From positions 1-5,185 of the forward strand of contig WFTN01000322.1 in assembly GCA_015485455.1 (NCBI GenBank): DNA of 5,185 nt. Direction: 5' to 3'. The DNA is from Planctomycetota bacterium (GTDB taxonomy: Bacteria > Planctomycetota > GCA-002687715 > DRQF01). The notes under the pieces are model-generated. The model was not told the DNA's origin. It saw only the letters and a list, made by a program, of their open reading frames with translations, and searched no databases. This document shows, piece after piece, positions 1-5,185 of the stretch (the first letter of the stretch is position 1; each line of letters opens with the position of its first letter). The translations under genes and the position numbers were made by a program.

Positions 1-1534
1 CCACTAACTTAGGGTCGATCATGTAATAGAGAGCCACCAAGTCAGCCCGAGCTTCCTCAAGGGTCGAAGCATAGTTTTTGAGTGTTTCCTTGGGAGTTCC
101 GATGCCTGGGTTTATCTGCCCGGAAGCATGGCCAATAACTTCGTGCATGTCAGTGTGCAATTTGTCGGCCAGATCACCATGAGCTCGAGCCCGATCAATC
201 TCAGCTTGATCCCAAGCAAACTCAGCCAAGCTACCACCACCACCTTGAGCATAAGCGCTCACGATATTCGCGAGATTCACTGACTTGGATCCATGCTCTG
301 CCCGAATCCAGTTGGCGTTTGGAAGATTGATGCCAATAGGTGTGGAGGGGGAGGCATCACCCCCTTCAACAATCACATTGATGACGCGGGCGCTGATCCC
401 CTTCACTTTCTTCTTTTTGTGCGAATCAATCAGAGGCGAATTATCTTCAAACCATTGGGCCCATGAAGCAATCTTGGCGATTCGCTTGGAAGCCTCCGGG
501 TCACGAACAGCGACCACAGATTCCCAGGATCCCCGCATACCCATGGAGTCATTGTACACTTCGATAAATCCATTGATGGTGTCGACTTCAGAATCAGTAT
601 CGTTGACCCAAGCAATGTTGTAATCATCCCAATCTCTGAGGCTTCCTGTTCGGTAGAAACGAATGAGTTTGGTGAGAGCCAACCTTTGAGCTTCGTTTTC
701 GGCTACCGTGCAAGCCTTCTCTAACCAAGAGACAATCTCTTTGATAGCAGGGCCATAGAGTCCGTCGATCTTGTAGACCCGCTCGATGAGGCCATTCTTG
801 CCTCGCTCCAGGCGAGATTGAAGCCCCCATGATACTGGGCGAGCTTCGCCTTGGACTACTTTTTCGGCATAGAAGTCTTCGACTTCTTTTTGCGTTAGGT
901 CAGACTCATAAAAGTTTGCTGCGGAACCCAAAACCAAATCGGTGCCGCGTTTCTTGTTCACTAACTTAGAGTCGAATTCTGGATCAAAGATGGCTGGTGT
1001 GAGTTCTGCAACGAAGTCGTTGAGGGATTGCCCCCGGCGGGTTGGCCATGGTCCTGGCGTGCAGCAAACCCAGTGAGCGAAATCTTCTTGGGTGAATCCA
1101 GGTTCAAACTTGGTACCACTGTAGTGGTGATGAATACCATTCGAGAACCAAATGCGTTTGGCATAGACCTCCAACTGAGTGAATCCGAAAGTCGTGCGGT
1201 CCCCACCGTAATTGTTGAGAATATGCTCGACCGTGCGCTTGATAGGCAAATTGTAGCGGTACTTCTGGTCGTAAACGATCTCGCGGCCACAGAGGGCGGC
1301 CTCGTAGAGGTAATAGATGAGTTTCTTCCGCTTCAACTCCAGGCTTTCGAACCCTGGGACCCTGTAACGCAAGACCCGTAAGTCTGCAAAGCGCTCTGTC
1401 TCATACTTGAACGCCGGGGCCTCATTGTGGTCTGTGACCTCAAGATCGACGGCTGTCCCGGGGTTGGGTTCAGTGGTACCGCAGGACAGCAGCAAACAGA
1501 GGGCCAGCAAGCCCGGAATATTTCTCAACTTCAT
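1..1534 (-). CDS. Dipeptidyl peptidase III-family (M49) zinc metallopeptidase, predicted lipoprotein; C-terminus beyond the window edge
   Basis: The frame is open from the ATG at 1534 to base 1: 511 codons plus one base, with no in-window stop. M49 enzymes are zinc exopeptidases that release dipeptides from peptide N-termini. The zinc site is visible: HEVIGH (H464, E465, H469; the family HExxGH) and EEARAD starting at E493, where E494 should be the third ligand. The roughly 29-residue gap between these motifs resembles bacterial DPP III; as I recall, the human enzyme has about 57. Other family-like stretches are GIHHHYSG (133-140), RPVSWGLQSRL (232-242), NGFIEVYND (from 321) and GDASPSTPIGINLP (from 392). 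The N-terminus MKLRNIPGLLALCLLLSCG is a type II signal peptide with lipobox LLSC, so Cys18 would be lipidated and the enzyme would act outside the cytoplasm. Bacterial relatives are about 675 residues, so some 160 are missing to the left. GAGG seven bases upstream supports this start. The family call is firm; the substrate is not known. Confidence 0.95.
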   Translation of the reverse strand, partial: MKLRNIPGLLALCLLLSCGTTEPNPGTAVDLEVTDHNEAPAFKYETERFADLRVLRYRVPGFESLELKRKKLIYYLYEAALCGREIVYDQKYRYNLPIKRTVEHILNNYGGDRTTFGFTQLEVYAKRIWFSNGIHHHYSGTKFEPGFTQEDFAHWVCCTPGPWPTRRGQSLNDFVAELTPAIFDPEFDSKLVNKKRGTDLVLGSAANFYESDLTQKEVEDFYAEKVVQGEARPVSWGLQSRLERGKNGLIERVYKIDGLYGPAIKEIVSWLEKACTVAENEAQRLALTKLIRFYRTGSLRDWDDYNIAWVNDTDSEVDTINGFIEVYNDSMGMRGSWESVVAVRDPEASKRIAKIASWAQWFEDNSPLIDSHKKKKVKGISARVINVIVEGGDASPSTPIGINLPNANWIRAEHGSKSVNLANIVSAYAQGGGGSLAEFAWDQAEIDRARAHGDLADKLHTDMHEVIGHASGQINPGIGTPKETLKNYASTLEEARADLVALYYMIDPKLV

Positions 1535-1541
1535 GTCATTG

Positions 1542-1545
1542 CCTC
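1542..1545 (-). promoter_or_regulatory. Shine-Dalgarno site of the M49 peptidase gene
   Basis: On the minus strand GAGG lies 7 bases before the ATG at 1534. An overlapping ATG five bases upstream (1539) is followed by ACA TGA, so it cannot start the gene. The 1534 ATG is also the one that opens directly into a lipoprotein signal peptide. Confidence 0.6.
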
Positions 1546-1567
1546 AATCATAGATTTGTCAGGTCGG

Positions 1568-1582
1568 CCCTGGTTTCCCTGG
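1568..1582. repeat. Short direct repeat in the peptidase leader
   Basis: CCCTGG occurs twice, separated by TTT, on the plus strand. It would lie in the 5' leader of the peptidase mRNA, just downstream of the candidate promoter. Flanking GCCC (1567-1570) and GGGC (1581-1584) could also pair as a weak 4-bp stem with a 10-base loop. It may be a small binding site or chance. Confidence 0.3.
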
Positions 1583-1592
1583 GCTGGTCAGA

Positions 1593-1623
1593 CATATATG
1601 AGGCCTGAAGCGCTTTTAGTCAA
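1593..1623 (-). promoter_or_regulatory. Candidate sigma-70-like promoter for the M49 peptidase gene
   Basis: On the minus strand TTGACT (1618-1623, five of six matches to TTGACA) is followed after 19 bases by TATATG (1593-1598, four of six matches to TATAAT). With a 17-base spacer the -10 would be CATATA (1595-1600), a poorer match. Transcription would start about 50 bases before the ATG and after the stop of the crotonase gene, so the peptidase could be transcribed alone. This is pattern matching only. Confidence 0.3.
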
Positions 1624-1671
1624 TATCTGGCCGTTTCCTGTGGGCGAATCTGGCTCTTTGAGTGCTCCTGG

Positions 1672-2421
1672 CTAACCCAGAGTCTTGGCGACATAGTCTC
1701 GGACAGCCCGTTGGCAGGGGTCGCTTTGCCAAAGCTCCAAGGCTCGGGCATTGTCTTGCGCCCCATGGCGGCTGAGAACATCCAGCACCGGCCGGCGAAG
1801 CAGCCACTTGTTAAATCGAAACGCTTCCCGGGGATAGCTTGCCAACTGGCAAGCCGCGGCCATGGCCCGTTCCATGAGAAGTCCCTCTTCAACCACATCG
1901 TCGCATAGCCCGAGTTGCTGGGCCTTTTCAACCTTGTAGGTTCCCCCGCCCAACAAAACCTCTTGAACATGATTATTGGGCAATGCGAAGCGCATGATCT
2001 CGAGGGGAAGAAGAGGAAAAGGAACACCCACCTGCAATTCTGGAACACCGATGCGCGCTGACCCCTCCGCGACAAACCGTAAGTCACAGCAAGAAAGAAT
2101 GACACAGCCTCCTGCGATCGCATGACCGTTACAAGCGGCGACCATCGGTTTACCGAAGGCAAACAAGGCGCCGAATGCAGCATCGAGAGCTGGCATGAAG
2201 TCATCCAGGTAGGACGTGCCCTCGTCAATGAAGCGCTTAAGGTCAACGCCAGCGGAAAAGATGTTTCCTGTGCCCGTGAGGACACAAGCCTTGGCATCGC
2301 TGGCATCCACTTCCTCTATGGTGCGGGCAATCTCAACCAGGAATTCGGTATCCAAAGCGCTGGCTTTGCCATGAGCGAAGCGCACGATGGCCACGCCGTC
2401 TCGTGTTTCTGTGTCAATCAT
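1672..2421 (-). CDS. Enoyl-CoA hydratase/isomerase family (crotonase fold) protein
   Basis: A complete 249-residue protein, close to the usual 250-260 of single-domain crotonases. The family binds acyl-CoA thioesters and stabilises an enolate in an oxyanion hole. The landmarks are present: FSAGVDLKRF (55-64), where A57 gives one oxyanion NH; the NGHAIAGGC turn (98-106); and IGVPELQVG (124-132), where G125 gives the second NH and E128 matches the first catalytic Glu (E144 of rat mitochondrial hydratase). E154, in VQEVLLGG, aligns with the second (E164). Keeping both glutamates favours hydration of trans-2-enoyl-CoA, but isomerases and other crotonases cannot be excluded. No signal peptide is seen, so it should be cytoplasmic, perhaps in fatty-acid or amino-acid breakdown. 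No other beta-oxidation gene is in the window. There is no clear Shine-Dalgarno sequence, and a -10-like hexamer lies directly before the ATG. A 228-codon minus-strand frame overlapping it is a shadow. Confidence 0.93.
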   Translation of the reverse strand: MIDTETRDGVAIVRFAHGKASALDTEFLVEIARTIEEVDASDAKACVLTGTGNIFSAGVDLKRFIDEGTSYLDDFMPALDAAFGALFAFGKPMVAACNGHAIAGGCVILSCCDLRFVAEGSARIGVPELQVGVPFPLLPLEIMRFALPNNHVQEVLLGGGTYKVEKAQQLGLCDDVVEEGLLMERAMAAACQLASYPREAFRFNKWLLRRPVLDVLSRHGAQDNARALELWQSDPCQRAVRDYVAKTLG

Positions 2422-2427
2422 GAAGTC

Positions 2428-2457
2428 ATTTTAGCGGAAAGATTGAAACGAAGACAA
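2428..2457 (-). promoter_or_regulatory. Candidate sigma-70-like promoter of the crotonase gene, possibly giving a leaderless mRNA
   Basis: On the minus strand TTGTCT (2452-2457, four of six matches to consensus) and TAAAAT (2428-2433, five of six) are 18 bases apart. Only six bases, GACTTC, separate the -10 hexamer from the ATG at 2421. Transcription would therefore start at or next to the start codon. The missing Shine-Dalgarno sequence agrees with this. Confidence 0.4.
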
Positions 2458-2532
2458 CTCCATACTTCAGCCTTAGCCGAGGGTTCTGCCAAGAATTTTT
2501 CCAGGAGAAGACCCCGGTATGGGCATTCCCCT

Positions 2533-4461
2533 TTACATCGTGATTGTCAAACCGTTGGAAAGCTCCCAGCCTCGGGTAGCCAAGGGGTTCATGACGAACC
2601 ACTGATAGTGAGCACCACGACCTAACCAAGCCGTATCCGTGGGTGTCGGCAAGACCATAACGGCGGAGCCAACATTGTCTGTGGCCCAGAAGGACGTGAA
2701 GATAAAGTCCTCAGCAGAGAGAAGGAAAAGAGCATCCCATTCGACCAAGACACTTTCTCGGTGTAGAGAAATAAACAGGGCACACAGCTCATTTGGGGGA
2801 GCCCCATCAAAGGTGATGCCGAAATAAGGCATGGTGAAATTCAGACGTTCTGTGGTGGCACCAATCTTGAGATCGTAACCCTGTTCATTGGGCGTTGACT
2901 CACCGAAAGTCCAAACTGATGACACCTTGTAGAAAACGATATCGTCGCTCACTGAGAAATCGGGATTGACAACTCCCTTGCTCAAAGTGATTGCTAAGGA
3001 AGAGCCCATGACAATAGGCTCGCTGATGCCATCCCATTGCTCGCCGATCAAAGCGGCAAGACTGGGGAAGGGAGTGTCCAATCGGGCGACGTGATAACCT
3101 TGTCCTGAGTTGGTGAATAGGATGATTGTATTGCTCGACATCGGTACAACCTTGGCGACATCTTCGAAGGTCGACATGATGATCGAAGTGCGAGGAGTTC
3201 CGTTCTGGTTTGGAGGCGACAAAATGAGGATTCCTTTGTCGCTGGATCCAAAGTTCGCACGGCCATACATCTTAAAGACAACAACGCCACTGCTGAGGGC
3301 CACGCCCTTGGGGAAGGCCGCTCCTGGTTGTGGTGCCAAAGCCGCCCCGGCAGCATGAATTTCAACCCCCACAGCGGTGCGAATGGCGATTTCGTCGTCG
3401 AAAGTTCCGCTTTGTCCATCAGGCCCCACCAGGGCACGATAAGGGAAACCGTTGGCGTCGACTTCGACAGCAACAGCAGCCTCTTGCCCTTGGAATTGCA
3501 CCGGTGATGCCACGGGTTTGATAACCGTATTGAAGGCCGGTGTGCCAATCGCTCGCAGTGTGATTTCAACATCATCCGTGTCAATGTTTTCAGGACCATC
3601 ACCATAGATCAGGAGATCTCGCCCGCCCACCCATTTGGGCCATTGGCTGCCGATGGGGATGCGCATAGGTTCCCGGGGAACAATCACGTGAAGAACGGCA
3701 TTGTTACCGGTCTGGTCCAATTCGAGCATACCTACGGCATCATCTGGTGTTCCCCAATAGAGGTCTTGCCCCGCGAGGGCCATACCAAAAGCCCCAGGCT
3801 CCATGGGCTCAAAATGACCGTCGGTGCCACCGGCCCCCAAGACACCAAAATCGATGGTTTGTTTGTATTCACCAGCGCCGCCCAAGTGGTGAACGACAGT
3901 CAAGAGTTGGTCACCACTAATCGACGGTCCGTCGCGGAAACCATTCACCCAAGCCACAGTTCGGGGCCCAAGAACAGCAAGATCTTGCCCTGGGCGAATT
4001 CCAGCCTGGCCAATGGCATAACTGTAAATCGTTGCTTGAGATGGTGTGTTCAAATTGCCCACCATAATGAGGGTGTCATCGGCTGTTCCCAGTTGTCCAT
4101 CTGGTCCCGTACCAGGAAAGACCATGGTCTCGTCGTCCAGGCGATAAGGTTTGTGCCACTGAGTACTAGCAGCAGAGAGATAACCAGGAACACTGACAAA
4201 ATGAGTTTCCTGGAAGCCAAAGACGCGCTTATAGACCAAGAACCCTGCGGATTGGCGATCGGGATAACTAAATGCAGAAGGTCGCGGAACAACCACCGTG
4301 GTATCGTTGAGAGCAAGCGGGACGCTGTGAAGAGCCTGGTATTCATGATACCCCAAGGCTCCACCACTGGAGATTCGCTGAGTCACCTGTGCTTGGAGAA
4401 GGCCACAGCTCAAGAAGAGAAGAAGACAGAGAAGAGTTGTACGTCGCGGGCTTGCTTGCAT
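2533..4461 (-). CDS. Exported repeat protein with acidic GxDGxxGTxDD turns, probably propeller-like; function unknown
   Basis: A 642-residue protein. I recognise no enzyme family. It begins MQASPRRTTLLCLLLFLSCG, a typical export signal (Arg pair, then a Leu-rich core), with a likely signal peptidase I cut after LLQA near residue 24. From about residue 54 to 515 it repeats a pattern of hydrophobic strand, acidic or Gly-rich turn, hydrophobic strand. The clearest turns are GPDGQLGTADD (119-129), GQDLYWGTPDD (231-241), GDGPENIDTDD (287-297), GPDGQSGTFDD (346-356) and NPDFSVSDD (499-507). Weaker copies near 66, 175, 403 and 450 give a period near 56. This suggests a beta-propeller-like array, and the Asp-rich turns could bind calcium. 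Residues 536-642 look like a separate beta-rich terminal domain ending QWFVMNPLATRGWELSNGL. An in-frame ATG at 4488 would add nine residues, but the strong GGGAGG before 4461 decides the start. The gene is real; its role is unknown. Confidence 0.88.
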   Translation of the reverse strand: MQASPRRTTLLCLLLFLSCGLLQAQVTQRISSGGALGYHEYQALHSVPLALNDTTVVVPRPSAFSYPDRQSAGFLVYKRVFGFQETHFVSVPGYLSAASTQWHKPYRLDDETMVFPGTGPDGQLGTADDTLIMVGNLNTPSQATIYSYAIGQAGIRPGQDLAVLGPRTVAWVNGFRDGPSISGDQLLTVVHHLGGAGEYKQTIDFGVLGAGGTDGHFEPMEPGAFGMALAGQDLYWGTPDDAVGMLELDQTGNNAVLHVIVPREPMRIPIGSQWPKWVGGRDLLIYGDGPENIDTDDVEITLRAIGTPAFNTVIKPVASPVQFQGQEAAVAVEVDANGFPYRALVGPDGQSGTFDDEIAIRTAVGVEIHAAGAALAPQPGAAFPKGVALSSGVVVFKMYGRANFGSSDKGILILSPPNQNGTPRTSIIMSTFEDVAKVVPMSSNTIILFTNSGQGYHVARLDTPFPSLAALIGEQWDGISEPIVMGSSLAITLSKGVVNPDFSVSDDIVFYKVSSVWTFGESTPNEQGYDLKIGATTERLNFTMPYFGITFDGAPPNELCALFISLHRESVLVEWDALFLLSAEDFIFTSFWATDNVGSAVMVLPTPTDTAWLGRGAHYQWFVMNPLATRGWELSNGLTITM

Positions 4462-4470
4462 GTCACTTAA

Positions 4471-4476
4471 CCTCCC
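4471..4476 (-). promoter_or_regulatory. Strong Shine-Dalgarno site that decides the start of the exported protein
   Basis: GGGAGG on the minus strand lies 9 bases before the ATG at 4461. It falls inside the reading frame of the longer alternative that starts at 4488. The shorter start puts the signal peptide exactly at the N-terminus, so 4461 is preferred. Confidence 0.75.
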
Positions 4477-4516
4477 GGGTGGCGACATTGAAATGTGCGT
4501 AATCGAGGGGGCTCTC

Positions 4517-4545
4517 GAGGAAACTTATGAAACTTTCATTTCCTC
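4517..4545. repeat. Interrupted palindrome upstream of the exported-protein gene
   Basis: Outer arms GAGGAA (4517-4522) and TTCCTC (4540-4545) enclose an inner perfect inverted repeat, ATGAAA-C-TTTCAT (4527-4539). Four unpaired bases, ACTT, lie on one side only. It sits about 55 bases upstream of the start at 4461. No T-run follows on either strand, so an intrinsic terminator is unlikely. A regulator-binding operator or an mRNA leader hairpin is more plausible. Confidence 0.45.
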
Positions 4546-4645
4546 AGCAGTGTTATCGGACGCTAATGGGCTCTACTGAAATGGAATGATCTCCCAGCTT
4601 GTACCAGAGGGGCAAAACACCCTCGTCATATCGCAGGAAGATTAT

Positions 4646-5185
4646 TCAGTCGTCTTTGTGAAAGCCGCCCCCACCGGGAGTTGTGATGCGTATGCAGTCT
4701 CCTGGGAAAAGATCGATGGTACCGCAAGCGGGTAAAGATTCTTCTTTGTTTCCCCGGATCAAGACGTTCGAGCCCAAAGCCCCCTCACCACCACCCGCTG
4801 TGCCTTGGGGCCGAGAAGAGCGACGGGTTGTCAAAAGGGACATGGTCATGGGAATGAGGGCTTCGTACTCGCGGATAATCCCCTCGCCACCCAGAAATCC
4901 ACCGACTCCCCCACTGCCTTCGCGCAGGGCATAACGTCGAATTCGCAAGGGAAAACTAGCCTCCAAAGCTTCAATGGGAGTGTTTCGGGTATTGGTCATG
5001 TGGCTGTGTAAACCGCTGGCACCTGGGCCAGAGGGGCCAGCCCCGACACCCCCAGCCAAAGTCTCAAAATAGGTAAACATCTCGCCGGATTCCATCATGG
5101 CACCAAAGGAGATATTATTCATGGTTCCTTGGGACGCGGCAGGCAAGCGTCCAGGCTCAGCTTGGCTGAGGGCACCGAAGATGAC
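4646..5185 (-). CDS. Hydantoinase B/5-oxoprolinase family protein, C-terminal part only
   Basis: The frame is open from the right edge to the TGA at 4646-4648, giving 179 residues. The family (HyuB, or the C-terminal half of 5-oxoprolinases) works with HyuA in ATP-dependent opening of hydantoin or 5-oxoproline rings in the cytoplasm. The visible end matches the family closely: Gly-rich AGGVGAGPSGPGASG (44-58 of the visible part), SHMTNTRNTPIEALE (61-75), FPLRIRRYALREGSGGVGG (78-96), GGEGIIREYE (99-108), and the closing FPGDCIRITTPGGGGF (160-175). The PGGGG motif near the C-terminus is where such proteins usually end. Free-standing HyuB is about 500-600 residues, so over 300 are missing to the right. 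Whether this is HyuB alone or a fused A-B oxoprolinase cannot be told. A TTG at 5146 is inside the gene and is not a real start. The substrate is unknown. Confidence 0.93.
   Translation of the reverse strand, partial: VIFGALSQAEPGRLPAASQGTMNNISFGAMMESGEMFTYFETLAGGVGAGPSGPGASGLHSHMTNTRNTPIEALEASFPLRIRRYALREGSGGVGGFLGGEGIIREYEALIPMTMSLLTTRRSSRPQGTAGGGEGALGSNVLIRGNKEESLPACGTIDLFPGDCIRITTPGGGGFHKDD

Larger units (their letters stand above)
4462..4645. other. Intergenic region between the hydantoinase and exported-protein genes
   Basis: This 184-base gap is the longest non-coding stretch. Reading the minus strand from the hydantoinase stop, it holds a weak 5-bp stem (4607-4611 with 4620-4624), the interrupted palindrome at 4517-4545, and the ribosome-binding site at 4471-4476. 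I found no convincing -35/-10 pair and no terminator with a T-tract. The hydantoinase frame stays open for 31 codons after its TGA and closes at a TAA near 4551. A tiny 18-codon ATG frame also lies here; neither is called as a gene. Confidence 0.5.

Noticed and set aside
1028..1381. A 117-codon plus-strand frame opposite the peptidase gene
   Set aside because: The minus-strand M49 frame is continuous and carries conserved motifs throughout this stretch, so this is a shadow.
1620..2306. A 228-codon minus-strand frame overlapping the crotonase gene
   Set aside because: It is out of frame with a protein whose oxyanion-hole and catalytic residues are all intact. Its own translation has no family resemblance.
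2493..2517. Possible terminator hairpin after the exported-protein gene (CCGGG with CCTGG on the minus strand)
   Set aside because: The stem is about five pairs including a G-U, and it is followed by AAAAATTCTT rather than a T-tract.
3643..4470. A 275-codon plus-strand frame antisense to the exported protein
   Set aside because: It lies wholly opposite a gene with a signal peptide, strong ribosome-binding site and regular repeats. Its translation shows no recognisable domain and looks like the complement of the real frame.
4462..4488. Upstream ATG at 4488 as the start of the exported protein
   Set aside because: It would put nine polar residues ahead of the signal peptide and places the strong GGGAGG site inside the coding region rather than before the start.
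4607..4624. Hairpin (GAGGG/CCCTC, 8-base loop) 22 bases after the hydantoinase stop, considered as a terminator
   Set aside because: The stem is only five base pairs and no T-run follows it in the direction of transcription.
4567..4630. An 18-codon minus-strand ATG frame (MTRVFCPSGTSWEIIPFQ), considered as a leader peptide
   Set aside because: It has no Shine-Dalgarno sequence, no run of regulatory codons and no attenuator-like structure tied to it.

Overview
All four genes in this 5.2-kb window lie on the minus strand, so transcription runs from the right edge to the left. In that order they are: the C-terminal end of a hydantoinase B/oxoprolinase-family protein, a 642-residue exported repeat protein of unknown function, a crotonase-fold enoyl-CoA hydratase/isomerase, and the N-terminal three quarters of a lipoprotein-type dipeptidyl peptidase III (family M49). 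The first and last genes run off the window edges. I see no RNA genes, mobile elements or CRISPR arrays.

The organism is a bacterium of moderate GC. Signal peptides, a lipobox, Shine-Dalgarno sites and short gaps between genes all support this. The exported protein has Asp-rich G-x-D-G-x-x-G-T-x-D-D motifs and ends in a short domain of the 'QW-x-x-x-(D/N)P ... SNGL' kind. I associate both with large secreted proteins of Planctomycetota and similar environmental bacteria. This assignment is an inference from memory.

The gaps between genes are 184, 111 and 137 bases. Two contain plausible sigma-70-like promoters, and the third contains an interrupted palindrome. The genes are therefore co-oriented but probably not one tight operon. 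Peptide breakdown (DPP III), ring opening of 5-oxoproline- or hydantoin-like compounds (HyuB) and acyl-CoA processing (crotonase) are all catabolic, but nothing shows that they act in one pathway.

I do not see a clearly new multi-gene system. The most interesting items are the exported protein, which appears to be built from about nine units of roughly 56 residues with an acidic turn in each (propeller-like), a possible leaderless transcript for the crotonase gene, and the palindrome upstream of the exported-protein gene.
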